Shown here piece by piece: positions 44,262-53,070 of a stretch of 64,000 bases of DNA (within the stretch, counting starts at the first letter, position 1; each line of letters starts with the position of its first letter). A model generated the notes under the pieces. It was given only the letters and a program-made list of their open reading frames with translations, made no database searches and was not told where the DNA came from. The DNA comes from Streptomyces olivaceoviridis. GTDB taxonomy: Bacteria > Actinomycetota > Actinomycetes > Streptomycetales > Streptomycetaceae. Made by a program: the position numbers and the translations under genes. The stretch lies in NCBI RefSeq assembly GCF_014650115.1, contig NZ_BMUI01000008.1, forward strand, positions 1-64,000. Direction: 5' to 3'.

Positions 44262-45461
44262 ATGGTCTCGGCAACGGTGGGGCGGGGAGCGGTCCTCGGA
44301 GCGGTCGCGCTGTCGCTGCTCGCGGTCCCGGCGCGGGCCGCTACGGCAGGCCCGGACACGCCGGTGCGGGCGGCGCTGCCGGCACCCGACACCGCCGGAC
44401 TGGCCGCTGTACTGCGGTCGGCGGTGGCGCAGGGCGCGCCGGGGGCGTTGGCCCGGATCGACGACCGGGGCAGGACGTACCGGGTCACCCAGGGCGTCGC
44501 CGACCGCGCCACCCGGCGGGCCATCAGCACCGACGACCGCTTCCGGATCGGCAGCGTCACCAAGACCTTCTCGGCCGTCGTACTGCTCCAGCTCGTGGAC
44601 GAACACCGGCTCTCGCTCGACGCGCCGGTCAACCGCTACCTGCCGAACCTGCTGCCGGACGACCGGATCACGGTCCGCCATGTGCTCAGCCACCGCAGCG
44701 GGCTGTACGACTACACCGACGACATGTTCGCGAGCAGTGTCTCCGGCTTCGAGGCGGTCCGGAAGAAGGTCTTCACCTACCGGCAGTTGGTCGCCCTCTC
44801 CCTGAAGAAGCCCCGCACCAACGCGCCGGGCGCCGCGTACGCGTACTCCAACACCAACTTCGTCGTCGCCGGGCTGCTCATCGAGAAGCTCACCGGGCGG
44901 TCCGTGAGGACGGCGTACCAGGACCGCGTCATCGGGCCGCTGAAGCTGAAGGACACGTTCTACGTCCATCCGGACACCGCGATCCCGGGCCGGTACGCCC
45001 GCGGGTACCTGACGCCGGACACGGCGGGCGCCCCGCTGGTCGACGCGACCGCGCAGACCGTGTCCTGGGCGCAGAGCGCCGGGGCGATCATCTCCAGCGC
45101 GCGGGACCTCGACGTCTTCTACAGCGCGCTGCTCAAGGGGAAGCTGATGTCCGCCGCGCGGCTCGCCGAGATGGAGCGGTTCACCAAGGTGAACAGCACG
45201 ACGGCGTACGGGCTCGGGCTGCGGCGGCGGGACCTGTCCTGCGGGGTGTCGGTGTACGGGCACACGGGGGCGGTGCAGGGGTACTACACGTATGCGTTCA
45301 GCACGAAGGACGGGGGGCGGAGCCTGACGGCCGTGGCCAACACGTCGAACAACGGGAAGGTGCTGGAGACGTTGGCGGGTGCCCTGGAATCGGCGTTCTG
45401 CGGCAAGCCGGCGCCCCGCCACCGCGCGACGGTGCCGTCCGCCCGGACGCTCCGGTCGTGA
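44262..45461 (+). CDS. Secreted serine hydrolase (beta-lactamase / D-Ala carboxypeptidase class C type)
   Basis: A 399-residue exported protein with a signal peptide (AVLGAVALSLLAVPARA, about residues 10-26). The three penicillin-binding motifs are present: SVTK (Ser about residue 96, in IGSVTKTF), YSN in YAYSNTNF (about residue 199) and HTG in YGHTGAVQG (about residue 334). Class C-like hydrolases with HTG instead of KTG are typical streptomycete D-alanyl-D-alanine carboxypeptidases or esterases; which one cannot be decided. ATG 44262 has a weak GAGGG ribosome site. It is divergent from the M4 protease. Confidence 0.87.
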   Translation: MVSATVGRGAVLGAVALSLLAVPARAATAGPDTPVRAALPAPDTAGLAAVLRSAVAQGAPGALARIDDRGRTYRVTQGVADRATRRAISTDDRFRIGSVTKTFSAVVLLQLVDEHRLSLDAPVNRYLPNLLPDDRITVRHVLSHRSGLYDYTDDMFASSVSGFEAVRKKVFTYRQLVALSLKKPRTNAPGAAYAYSNTNFVVAGLLIEKLTGRSVRTAYQDRVIGPLKLKDTFYVHPDTAIPGRYARGYLTPDTAGAPLVDATAQTVSWAQSAGAIISSARDLDVFYSALLKGKLMSAARLAEMERFTKVNSTTAYGLGLRRRDLSCGVSVYGHTGAVQGYYTYAFSTKDGGRSLTAVANTSNNGKVLETLAGALESAFCGKPAPRHRATVPSARTLRS

Positions 45462-45515
45462 CGTCCGGAGCGCTCGGGAGATCCGGAGCGTCCGGAGTGT
45501 CCGGAGTGTCCGGGC
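45461..45515. repeat. Short GTCCGGAG tandem repeats between convergent genes
   Basis: Directly after the serine hydrolase stop, units of about nine bases (TCCGGAGCG, TCCGGAGTG) recur five to six times, with the run at 45482-45512 almost exact. They sit between convergent gene ends, 80 bases apart. Units contain the self-complementary TCCGGA. Confidence 0.55.
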
Positions 45516-45541
45516 GGACGGCGGTTCCCGGGGTCAGCCGC

Positions 45542-46909
45542 TCACTGCCGCTGCCACAGCGCGGGGGTGTTCGGCGGCTCCCAGCCCTGCTGGGCCTGGT
45601 GGGTCTGCAGACAGCGGTAGGCGGCGCCGCCGTAGGTGACCGTGACGCCCGCCTGGTAGACGGTGCCGGCCGACCAGGTGCCGCCCGGGTCGCCCGGATC
45701 ACCGGGATCGCCCGGGTCACCGGGACCGGTCGCGGTCGTCTTCAACGTCAGGCCGTACGACTGGAGGATCGGGTTGACCGGCTGGAAGTACGTCGTGCCG
45801 CCGCTCGTGCAGTTGCCCGTGCCGCCCGAGGTGACGCCCTGCGCCTGGCTGCCGGAGATGAACGAGCCGCCCGAGTCGCCCGGTTCGGCGCACACCGAGG
45901 TGCGGGTGACCCCGGTGACCGTGCCCTCCTGGTAGGTGACGCTGCTGTTCAGCTGCTGCACCGTCCCGCAGTGCCAGCCCGTTGTCGAGCCGGAACGGCA
46001 CACGGAGGAGCCCACCGTGGCCTGGGTGGAACCGGTGACCTGCGCACTGGAACCGTTGACGTACGGCGTCGCCGTCCAGCCGGCGTTCGCGGCCACCCAC
46101 GCCATGTCGTTGCCGGGGAAGACGGACGCCTGGAAGGTGCCCTGCGCGACCCGGTTGGAGCCGGTGGTGGCACTGCCGGCCCGGCCGCAGTGGCCGGCCG
46201 TGGCGAAGCCCTGCTGCGTGCCGCGGGTCACCGGGAAGCCGATCGAGCAGCGGCTGCTGTTGTCGATGTAGTACGCGTCGCCGCCGCGCAGGTCGTAGAG
46301 CGGACGGGGGTGCTCGGCGGACTTCACGACGCGGACGAGGGAGGCGTCGACGTGGGCCGCCGCCAGCAGGGGGCGTGCGGCGTCCGTGCGTACCGCCCGC
46401 ACCACCAGCGTGTTGGTCGGGACGTCGACGTACCAGACCGGGGTGTCGGTGGTGGCGCGCCGGGCGGCGACCCGGTCCAGGCGTGCCTTGGCCGCGTCGA
46501 GCGCGGCCAAGGAGTGGTCCACCACGCGCGCGGCGGCGCCCTGGGCCCGGATCGCCGGCACGTCGGCCGGGTCCGTGGTGGCGACGGTCAGCGTGTCCGA
46601 CTCCGCGCCGCGCACCCAGGCGCCCGCGTAGTGCGCGCCCAGTGCGGCCCGCAGCCGGCCTGAGGCGGCGCCCGCCTCCGCCTCGTTGCCCAGGCGGCGT
46701 TCGGCCTGCTGCCGGTTCAGGCCCAGATCCCGTTGCAGCGCCCGCAGGAGGGCGGGCGGGGCCGCGTCGGTGCGGAGCGTCTCGGCCGCAGTGGGCGCGG
46801 CCGGGAGGCCGGACGGCCGGGCGCTCGCGGAGCCGCTGAGCCCGGCCACGAGCAGGGCACCCGCCGCCACGGCGGCGGCGCACGCGGCTCTGAGGTGTCG
46901 TTGGAGCAT
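45542..46909 (-). CDS. Streptogrisin-type serine protease with C-terminal chitin-binding-type module
   Basis: A 455-residue S1E protease resembling streptogrisin C. It has a signal peptide (about residues 1-30), an alpha-lytic-protease-type propeptide (about 45-200), and the mature domain starting near YDLRGGDAYYID. The catalytic triad is visible: His in TAGHCG, Asp in GNDMAWVA, Ser in EPGDSGGS. A GDP-repeat linker encoded by 9-bp repeats (45686-45725) joins a CBM5/12-like module ending WEPPNTPALWQRQ. It should be secreted and self-processed. ATG 46909 is preceded by GAGGAGAC. The module is very similar to that of the dioxygenase encoded at 49120. Confidence 0.92.
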   Translation of the reverse strand: MLQRHLRAACAAAVAAGALLVAGLSGSASARPSGLPAAPTAAETLRTDAAPPALLRALQRDLGLNRQQAERRLGNEAEAGAASGRLRAALGAHYAGAWVRGAESDTLTVATTDPADVPAIRAQGAAARVVDHSLAALDAAKARLDRVAARRATTDTPVWYVDVPTNTLVVRAVRTDAARPLLAAAHVDASLVRVVKSAEHPRPLYDLRGGDAYYIDNSSRCSIGFPVTRGTQQGFATAGHCGRAGSATTGSNRVAQGTFQASVFPGNDMAWVAANAGWTATPYVNGSSAQVTGSTQATVGSSVCRSGSTTGWHCGTVQQLNSSVTYQEGTVTGVTRTSVCAEPGDSGGSFISGSQAQGVTSGGTGNCTSGGTTYFQPVNPILQSYGLTLKTTATGPGDPGDPGDPGDPGGTWSAGTVYQAGVTVTYGGAAYRCLQTHQAQQGWEPPNTPALWQRQ

Positions 46910-47001
46910 GGGGAGGTCTCCTCGGATTCGGTGGAGTGCCGGAAACCGTACGGAGCACCCGCCCGTTCCCGTAAGACGTCAACCGACCCCCTGCCCCGGT
47001 G

Positions 47002-48018
47002 TTATGGCAGCCGCGCGTCCCGCCGCGTGCCGTCAGGACGCCCGCGCCCGGTGCGGCGGTGCGCCGTGGCCGCCGGTTCCCCGCGGTGGGCGAGCCAGCG
47101 GGCGTAGCCGTCGCTGCGTGCCGCCGCGTCCTCGTGTGCCTTGCGGCTCTGCGCGAGCACCGTGGCCGCGGTGCCCGGTCGCTGGCCGGCCGGACACCAG
47201 CCCAGCAGGTGCCGCCACACCAGCGGGGTGCCGGCGAGCGGACGGGTGGTGAGGCCGGGCGTCGACGGGAAGGTGGCCCGGCACAGGCCCACCGCCCGGC
47301 CGACCTGCACCAGGTGGACGCAGGACGCGGTGTCCGTCTCGTACATGCGGCGGGGGGTGAAGCCGGCCCGGGCGCAGGCCGCGGTGAAGCAGTCGCCGAA
47401 ACAGCCGTCGCCCGGGACGCACGCCCACTCCTCGTCCGCGAGCGCGGCCAGGTCGATCTCCCGCCCCCCGGCGAGCGGATGGGTGTCGGCGAGCATGACG
47501 AAGACCGGGTCGACGGCGATCTCCTCCCAGACCAGGTGCGTGCCGTCGGGCGGGGGCGCGGATCCACAGGTACCGGCCAGGGCGAAGTCCAGGCGCCCTT
47601 CGGCGAGCAGACCGGCCAGTTCCCGTTCCGACCAGGAGGCGCGGGTGGTCAGGCTGGTGCCGGGGGCGGCGTCGGCGAGCCGGTCCACCAGCGCGCCGAG
47701 CAGCGGCCCGTGGGTGCCGCCGAGCCGCAGCCGCTCCCCCTCCCGGCGCCCGCGGGCGAACTCGGCCGCCTCCTGCTGCAGTTCGCTGACCGCGGGGAGC
47801 ACGATGCGGGTGCGTTCCAGGACCAGTTCGCCGAGCGCGGTGGCCCGCACCCCGTTCCGCCCCCGTTCGAACAGGGTGCCGCCCAGGGTCCGCTCGATGC
47901 GCCTGAGCTGCGCGCTGAGTGCGGGCTGCGCGAGCCCGAGCACCGTCGCCGCCCTGGTCAGACTGCCGGCCTCCGCGATGGTCCGAAGGGTCCTGAGATG
48001 CCGCAACTCCAACTCCAT
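47002..48018 (-). CDS. LysR-family transcriptional regulator
   Basis: A 338-residue LysR-type regulator: the N-terminal helix-turn-helix is in AATVLGLAQPALSAQLRRIE (about residues 23-42), followed by the effector-binding domain (WSERELAGLLAEGRLDFALA, VFVMLADTHPLA) and a basic C-terminal tail of about 40 residues. Family members activate divergent or nearby genes; the divergent neighbour is an AraC regulator gene 126 bases away. Its C-terminal side lies upstream of the protease gene. ATG 48018 gives the classic MELELRHLRTL beginning, so the long upstream open frame is ignored. The ligand is unknown. Confidence 0.88.
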   Translation of the reverse strand: MELELRHLRTLRTIAEAGSLTRAATVLGLAQPALSAQLRRIERTLGGTLFERGRNGVRATALGELVLERTRIVLPAVSELQQEAAEFARGRREGERLRLGGTHGPLLGALVDRLADAAPGTSLTTRASWSERELAGLLAEGRLDFALAGTCGSAPPPDGTHLVWEEIAVDPVFVMLADTHPLAGGREIDLAALADEEWACVPGDGCFGDCFTAACARAGFTPRRMYETDTASCVHLVQVGRAVGLCRATFPSTPGLTTRPLAGTPLVWRHLLGWCPAGQRPGTAATVLAQSRKAHEDAAARSDGYARWLAHRGEPAATAHRRTGRGRPDGTRRDARLP

Positions 48019-48144
48019 GAGGGGAGCTTGCGACGCCGTGGGGCACGGGGCAAGAGGTTGGTACAGACCATAGTGCGGTAGGTGATCCCTGCCCGTGAGA
48101 AGCGGCGAGCGCTCCGGCTCGCCTGGAGGAGGGGAGCACCAGCC

Positions 48145-49083
48145 ATGCGCGGCACCACCGTCCCACCGGGAACCCCCGGTCTGCCGACCACTGCCGGGGA
48201 CGTGCCCCTGCACCGGCTGGAGGTGGCCGGGCCCGGGGACCCGCCGTTCGCCGCGGGCTCCTTCGAGGCGGTGGGGCCGATGTCCCGGTGGGGCCGTCCG
48301 CACCGGCACACGTTCTACGAGATCATCCACGTCAGCTCCGGTTCCGGCACGCACGTCGTCGACCTGGCCCGGTGGCCGGTCCGGCCGCCGCGCCTGGCCG
48401 TGGTCCTGCCCGGGCAGGTGCACCACTGGGAAGGCGGCCGGGGCCCGGAGGGGACGCTGGCGCTGTTCACCGACGACTTCCTGGTCGACCACCCCGGCGA
48501 CCGCGCGGTGCTGCGGCGGCTCGGGGAGCGGGGCTGGTTCGCGCTGGACGCCGAACACGACCGGTCCGTGGGGCGGTTGATGGCCGAACTCGTCGCGGAG
48601 CACCGGCAGCGCGCCCCGGGTCACGAGAGCGTCCTGCGCTCGCTGCTGCACGTGCTCGTCGTACGCGCCGCCCGGCTGCCACGGCACGCCGGGGACGACC
48701 GCGACGCGCGGGTGCTGGGCCGGCCGGCCGCCGTGTCCGAGGAGTTCACGCGGCTCATCGCGCGCCCGGAGGCGGCCGGGTGGACGGTGCGGGAGTGCGC
48801 GAGCCGGCTCGGCGTGACACCCGGCTACCTCACCCAGGCGGTACGGGCCGCCACCGGCCGTCCGCCGGGACGGCTGCTCATCGAGGCCCGGGTGTACCAG
48901 GCGCAGCAACTGCTCGCCCACACCCGGCTGTCGGTCCGGCAGGTCGCCGCCCGCACCGGGTTCACCGATCCGGCCTACTTCAGCCGGTTCTTCCGGCGGG
49001 AGACCGGCAGCAGCCCCGGCGACTTCCGAAAACACCACAGCCACCGCGACCAGTCCCTCGAAGTGCCGCCCGCGCGCGCCTAG
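48145..49083 (+). CDS. AraC-family transcriptional regulator
   Basis: A 312-residue AraC regulator with an N-terminal cupin-type sensor (RPHRHTFYEIIHVSSGSGTH, and LVLPGQVHHWEG-like PGQVHHWEG) and a C-terminal double helix-turn-helix: VRECASRLGVTPGYLTQAVR, then LSVRQVAARTGFTDPAYFSR. I chose ATG 48145 with GGAGGAGGGG upstream over GTG 48082. The intradiol dioxygenase gene follows 36 bases later in the same direction, so it may be co-transcribed with and controlled by this regulator, as AraC-type proteins commonly regulate aromatic catabolism. It is divergent from the LysR gene. Confidence 0.88.
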   Translation: MRGTTVPPGTPGLPTTAGDVPLHRLEVAGPGDPPFAAGSFEAVGPMSRWGRPHRHTFYEIIHVSSGSGTHVVDLARWPVRPPRLAVVLPGQVHHWEGGRGPEGTLALFTDDFLVDHPGDRAVLRRLGERGWFALDAEHDRSVGRLMAELVAEHRQRAPGHESVLRSLLHVLVVRAARLPRHAGDDRDARVLGRPAAVSEEFTRLIARPEAAGWTVRECASRLGVTPGYLTQAVRAATGRPPGRLLIEARVYQAQQLLAHTRLSVRQVAARTGFTDPAYFSRFFRRETGSSPGDFRKHHSHRDQSLEVPPARA

Positions 49084-49119
49084 TTTCGTTCCGCATCCGA
49101 CCCCCCACGAGGAGGAGAC

Positions 49120-49965
49120 ATGGACGGAGCAGGCAGGGACGGCGCCGGGGCGCAGGAGGAGCCGAGGTCCGGGCGGCTCGTCCACCGCAAGACGGTGCTG
49201 CGCGCGGCACTCGCCGCCACCGCCGCGGTGCCCGTCGCCCTGATCGGCGGTCCGGCGCTCGCCCGCACGTTCGCCGCGGGCGGCACGGCGCCGGGGCTCA
49301 CCCCGTCGTGCGACGACGGCGACGACCCCACTCCGGAGCAGATCGAGGGCCCCTATTTCAAGCCGAACTCACCGGAGCGCACGAGTCTGCTGGAGCCGGG
49401 TCTGCCGGGCACCCGGCTCACCGTGACCGGCTTCGTCTTCGGCCGGGCCTGCCTCCCCTTGTCCGGCGTCCTGCTGGACTTCTGGCAGGCCGACACCAAC
49501 GGCGCGTACGACAACACCGGTTTCCGGCTGCGCGGCCACCAGTTCACCGACTCCCGCGGCTCCTTCGCGCTGACCACGATCGTGCCGGGCCTGTATCCGG
49601 GCCGGACCCGCCACCTCCACGTCAAGGTGCAGGCACCGCACCGTCCCGTCCTGACCACACAGCTGTACTTCCCGAACGAACCGCGCAACAACACCGACAC
49701 CATCTTCGACCCCCGCCTGCTGATGACGGTGCGCGACGGGGGCGGTGGCCGGGAAGCGGCGTTCGACTTCGTCCTCGACGTCCCGCAGGACCCCGGCCCG
49801 GGTCCCGGCCCCTCCTCGCCGGAGAACACCTGGACGCCTGGGACCGCCTACCGGACGGGCGACTGGGTCACGTACGCGGCGCGCGCGTACGTCTGCCTCC
49901 AGCCGCACACGTCCCAGCCGGGCTGGGAACCCCCGGCGGTACCGGCGCTGTGGCAGGCCGCCTGA
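49120..49965 (+). CDS. Secreted intradiol ring-cleavage dioxygenase with carbohydrate-binding module
   Basis: A 281-residue extracellular aromatic dioxygenase. A long n-region (RKTVLRAALAATAAVP, from about residue 24) looks like a twin-arginine or Sec export signal. The catalytic domain shows EGPYFKPN, DFWQADTNGAYD, and the iron-binding region RHLHVKVQ with QLYFPNE. A Gly/Pro linker is followed by a CBM5/12-like module ending WEPPAVPALWQAA. This architecture is known from SACTE_2871 of Streptomyces sp. SirexAA-E, which cleaves catechols and binds lignin- or chitin-like polymers. ATG 49120 has GAGGAGGAG upstream. Confidence 0.9.
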   Translation: MDGAGRDGAGAQEEPRSGRLVHRKTVLRAALAATAAVPVALIGGPALARTFAAGGTAPGLTPSCDDGDDPTPEQIEGPYFKPNSPERTSLLEPGLPGTRLTVTGFVFGRACLPLSGVLLDFWQADTNGAYDNTGFRLRGHQFTDSRGSFALTTIVPGLYPGRTRHLHVKVQAPHRPVLTTQLYFPNEPRNNTDTIFDPRLLMTVRDGGGGREAAFDFVLDVPQDPGPGPGPSSPENTWTPGTAYRTGDWVTYAARAYVCLQPHTSQPGWEPPAVPALWQAA

Positions 49966-50081
49966 CGGAGGAGGGGGCCGCCCGTGCCGGACGCCGAGCG
50001 CCGGCACGGGCGGACGGGCGACTGCCCCGGAAGGGCCGGTACGTTCCGCGATCTTGGCGGAATGCCACCTTCCGGGACACC

Positions 50082-50765
50082 ATGCCCCGCATGAAGGGTG
50101 ATCTCTTTTCCAGTCAGCACGTGGTGCAGCCGGCCGTGGAGCCGGGAATGTCCGTCGAGAACGCCAAGTGCCTCAAGTACGCGGTGAACGGCGAGATGTA
50201 CGCCCGGCAGGGCGCGATGGTGGCCTACCGCGGCAGCCTCAAGTTCGAACGCAAGGGGCAGGGCGTCGGCGGCATGCTCAAGCGCGCGGTCACCGGTGAG
50301 GGGCTGCCCCTCATGGCGGTGCGCGGGCAGGGCGAGGCCTGGTTCGCGCACGAGGCGCAGAACTGCTTCATCGTGGAGGTGGAGGCCGGTGACCAGTTCA
50401 CCGTCAACGGCCGCAACGTCCTGTGTTTCGACGCCTCGCTCTCGTACGAGATCAAGACGGTGAAGGGCTCCGGCATGGCCGGCGGCGGCCTGTTCAACAG
50501 CGTCTTCAGCGGGCAGGGCCGGCTCGGCCTGGTCTGCGACGGCAACCCGCTGGTCATACCGGTGTCGGCGCAGGCGCCGGTGTACGTCGACACGGACGCC
50601 GTGGTCGGCTGGACCGCGCACCTGGAGACCTCGCTGCACCGCTCGCAGTCCATCGGCTCGATGCTGCGCGGCGGTTCGGGCGAGGCCGTGCAGCTGATGC
50701 TCCAGGGTGAGGGCTTCGTCGTGGTGCGGCCGAGCGAGGTGACCCCCCAGAAGGACCAGCACTGA
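50082..50765 (+). CDS. AIM24 family protein
   Basis: A 227-residue AIM24 (DUF124) protein. The fold is a long beta helix; family segments include KYAVNGEMYARQGAMVAYRG near residues 30-49 and GFVVVRPSE at the C-terminus. In bacteria these proteins are of unknown role; in yeast mitochondria AIM24 organises inner-membrane complexes. ATG 50082 (GGGA upstream) and ATG 50091 (MKGDLF) are both possible, and related proteins as I recall them begin near the second. A hairpin with a short U run follows 74 bases after the stop. Confidence 0.82.
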   Translation: MPRMKGDLFSSQHVVQPAVEPGMSVENAKCLKYAVNGEMYARQGAMVAYRGSLKFERKGQGVGGMLKRAVTGEGLPLMAVRGQGEAWFAHEAQNCFIVEVEAGDQFTVNGRNVLCFDASLSYEIKTVKGSGMAGGGLFNSVFSGQGRLGLVCDGNPLVIPVSAQAPVYVDTDAVVGWTAHLETSLHRSQSIGSMLRGGSGEAVQLMLQGEGFVVVRPSEVTPQKDQH

Positions 50766-50838
50766 ACCTTCACAGGTGATCCTGTAGGGCGGGCAACCCC
50801 CGTCGCCGTACCGGCGTCTTGATCATCGGCAGACCGAG

Positions 50839-50867
50839 CCCCGGCCCCTCGGGCCGGGGTGATTTTC
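50839..50867 (+). terminator. Hairpin terminator after the AIM24 gene
   Basis: CCCCGGCCC (50839-50847) and GGGCCGGGG (50851-50859) form a perfect 9-bp stem with a 3-base loop, followed by TGATTTT. It lies between the AIM24 stop and the operator of the next gene. Confidence 0.75.
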
Positions 50868-50874
50868 CTGGATG

Positions 50875-50906
50875 CTATACACGCCATGTATACACTCCGT
50901 GTATAG
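50875..50906. promoter_or_regulatory. Palindromic operator upstream of the TPR gene
   Basis: CTATACAC (50875-50882) and GTGTATAG (50899-50906) are exact inverted repeats around a 16-base core that itself contains GTATAC (50888-50893). TATACAC/GTGTATA occurs three times in 32 bases, an AT-rich island in a GC-rich region, ending 10 bases before the start codon at 50917. It has the shape of a dimeric repressor site. Confidence 0.7.
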
Positions 50907-50916
50907 AAGGGTACGC

Positions 50917-51957
50917 ATGTACGGCAAGGCTTTCGCCCCGGAGTACCAGGGCACCCTGACCACCCTGTCCGTGAACTCCTCGCTGGTCGACGTGCTGGCC
51001 GCCGGCACCGAGCGGCTGCGCGAGGCCGAGCGCGCCGGACGCCCCGACGAGGCGGCGCGCTGCGGGCTCGCCGTCGCCGAGGCACACCGACGGCTCGGCC
51101 ATGTGCGGGACGCCGACCGGGCCTGGAAGGCGAGTTACCGCGCCGCCCGGGAGGCCGGCGACACCGCCGCGATGGCCTGGGCGCTGTGGAGCGGGGGCAC
51201 GCTCGCCCGGCAGCGCGGGGCCTTCCCGCTGGCCTGGCGGCTGCTGGGGCTCGCGGCCGAACTCGGCGAGCGCGGCGGGGACGTCGTCGTGCGCGGCTAC
51301 TCGCTGGCCGGCCTCGCCGAGACCGGCCGCATCCAGGGCGACTACGCGGCGGTCGGCCGGCTGCACGAGCAGTTGCTGGCCGAGGCGCGCGAACGGGGTG
51401 AGGCCCGGCACACGGTGTGGGCCCTGGAGGGCATCGCCCAGATACACCGCAACACCGGGGACTACGACAGGGCCTACGCCCTGTTCGAGGAGGCGGCGGA
51501 GATAGCCGGCCGGGCCGACGACCGGCGTGGGCACGCCTGGGCGCTGCGCGGACTCGCGGACGTCCTCTCGGTGCGCGACGGCGCCACCGAGCGGGCGCTG
51601 GAGCTGCTGGCCGAGGCGGAGGCGACCTGCCGGGAGATGAACCTCTCCAGCGCGCTCGCCTACAACCACAAGATGCAGGGCAACGTCCTGTACCGCGCGG
51701 GCCGTCACGCCGAGGCCCGCGAGCGCTACGAGCTGGCGCTCACCGAGTTCCGGGCGATGAGCGAACCGCGCGGCGAGGCGCTGTCCCGGCTGGGCCTCGC
51801 CAAGTCCCTCGCCCGGCTCGGCCGCGACCGCGCCGAGACCGCCGCCGAACTCGCCGACCTGGCCCGGACACTGGAGCGCAGCGGGCTGCGGCACGCGCGG
51901 GAGATGGTGGCCCGGGCCCAGCGGGAGTTCGGCCTCGACGCGGAGGCGGTGCGATGA
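50917..51957 (+). CDS. Tetratricopeptide-repeat protein
   Basis: A 346-residue, all-helical protein of about seven to eight TPR-like repeats from about residue 30 to the end. Examples are AHRRLGHVRDADRAWKASY, GDYDRAYALFEEAAEIAGR and AGRHAEARERYELALTEF. No DNA-binding domain or membrane segment is seen, so it is likely an adaptor or scaffold. ATG 50917 has AGAAGGG upstream; the open frame from 50872 runs through the palindrome. Its TGA is overlapped by the ATG of the polyprenyl synthetase gene, so the two proteins are coupled and may interact. I do not know a characterised homologue. Confidence 0.8.
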   Translation: MYGKAFAPEYQGTLTTLSVNSSLVDVLAAGTERLREAERAGRPDEAARCGLAVAEAHRRLGHVRDADRAWKASYRAAREAGDTAAMAWALWSGGTLARQRGAFPLAWRLLGLAAELGERGGDVVVRGYSLAGLAETGRIQGDYAAVGRLHEQLLAEARERGEARHTVWALEGIAQIHRNTGDYDRAYALFEEAAEIAGRADDRRGHAWALRGLADVLSVRDGATERALELLAEAEATCREMNLSSALAYNHKMQGNVLYRAGRHAEARERYELALTEFRAMSEPRGEALSRLGLAKSLARLGRDRAETAAELADLARTLERSGLRHAREMVARAQREFGLDAEAVR

Positions 51958-52979
51958 CGGCGCCCGTCTCACCGGTGCGGGAGTCCGCCCGGGACGTCCT
52001 CGCCCGCTGTGGGGAACTGGTCCGGCCGGAACTGCGGAACGCGGTGGGGCGGCTGCACCCGTGGGTCGCCGAGATGGCCGCGTACTCCTTCGGCTGGTGC
52101 GAGGTCGGCGGGGCGCCCGTCACCGCGCCGGGCGGCAAGGGCGTACGGCAGGCACTGGCGGTCCTCGGGGCCGAGGCGGCGGGCGCCGACGGCCGGGCCG
52201 GGGTCCCGGCGGCGGTCGCGGTGGAGCTGGTGCACGCCTTCTCGCTGCTGCACGACGACATCATGGACGGCGACGCGACCCGGCGCCGCCGCCCCGCCGT
52301 CTGGCAGGCCTACGGCACGGGTCCCGCGGTGCTGGCCGGGGACGCCCTGTTCGCGCTGGCGGTCGACACCCTCGCCGCGGTGCCGGAGGGCGCCGGCGCG
52401 GTACGGCTGCTGTCGGCGGCCCTCGCCGAGCTGGTGCGCGGGCAGGCCGACGACCTGCTGTTCGCCACCCGGCCCTGGACCGGCCCGGACCGGGTGACGC
52501 CCGAGGAGTACCGGGCGATGGCGGAGGGCAAGACCGGCGCGCTGCTGGGCTGTGCCGCGGCGCTGGGCGCCACGCTCGGCGGGGCGCCCCGGGACACGGC
52601 CGACGCGCTCGACCGGGCCGGCCGCCACCTCGGGGTCGCCTTCCAGCTGGTGGACGACGTGCTCGGCATCTGGGGCGACCCGGCCGTCACCGGCAAGCCC
52701 GTGGGCGGTGATCTGCGGGAGCGGAAGAAGACGTTCCCGGTGCTGGCCGCGCTCGGCTCCCCGGCGGCCCGGCGGCTGCCCGCGCTGCTCGGTCCGGACG
52801 GGCACGCCGAGGAGGCCGCCGCGCTGATCGAGATGGCGGGGGGCCGTACGGCGGCCCTGGCCGAGGCCCGGACGCACACGGCCGCGGCACGGGAACTGCT
52901 CACCACCGCTCCCCTGGCCGCCGGGGCCGCCGAGCAGCTGACGGAGCTGCTGGAGTCCCTGGTGGGCCGCGCGCTGTAG
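51954..52979 (+). CDS. Polyprenyl (prenyl diphosphate) synthetase
   Basis: A 341-residue trans-prenyltransferase chain elongation enzyme. The first Asp-rich motif is HDDIMDGDATRRRRP (about residues 100-114), in the variant typical of polyprenyl synthases, and the second is VDDVLGIWGDP (about residues 232-242), followed by the KKTFPVLAAL helix. It condenses IPP with allylic diphosphates; product length (C15-C25 or more) cannot be fixed by inspection. ATG 51954 overlaps the TPR gene stop (ATGA). No terpene cyclase or encapsulin gene adjoins it, so the product's use is open. Confidence 0.92.
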   Translation: MTAPVSPVRESARDVLARCGELVRPELRNAVGRLHPWVAEMAAYSFGWCEVGGAPVTAPGGKGVRQALAVLGAEAAGADGRAGVPAAVAVELVHAFSLLHDDIMDGDATRRRRPAVWQAYGTGPAVLAGDALFALAVDTLAAVPEGAGAVRLLSAALAELVRGQADDLLFATRPWTGPDRVTPEEYRAMAEGKTGALLGCAAALGATLGGAPRDTADALDRAGRHLGVAFQLVDDVLGIWGDPAVTGKPVGGDLRERKKTFPVLAALGSPAARRLPALLGPDGHAEEAAALIEMAGGRTAALAEARTHTAAARELLTTAPLAAGAAEQLTELLESLVGRAL

Positions 52980-53070
52980 CCATGATCCGGGACGCCGTTG
53001 ACCTCCGGCCTCCTGGCGGGTGAAGGTGCGAGCGGCGCGGTCCCGACCCGCGCCGGAAGGGTGGAGCACC

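Noticed and set aside
49120..49965. Horizontal transfer of the dioxygenase locus
   Set aside because: Base composition and codon usage look like those of the neighbours, and no mobile-element genes or attachment repeats flank it.
51954..52979. Terpene or encapsulin-cargo gene cluster
   Set aside because: The polyprenyl synthetase has no cyclase, methyltransferase or encapsulin shell gene beside it, so a cluster call is not supported.
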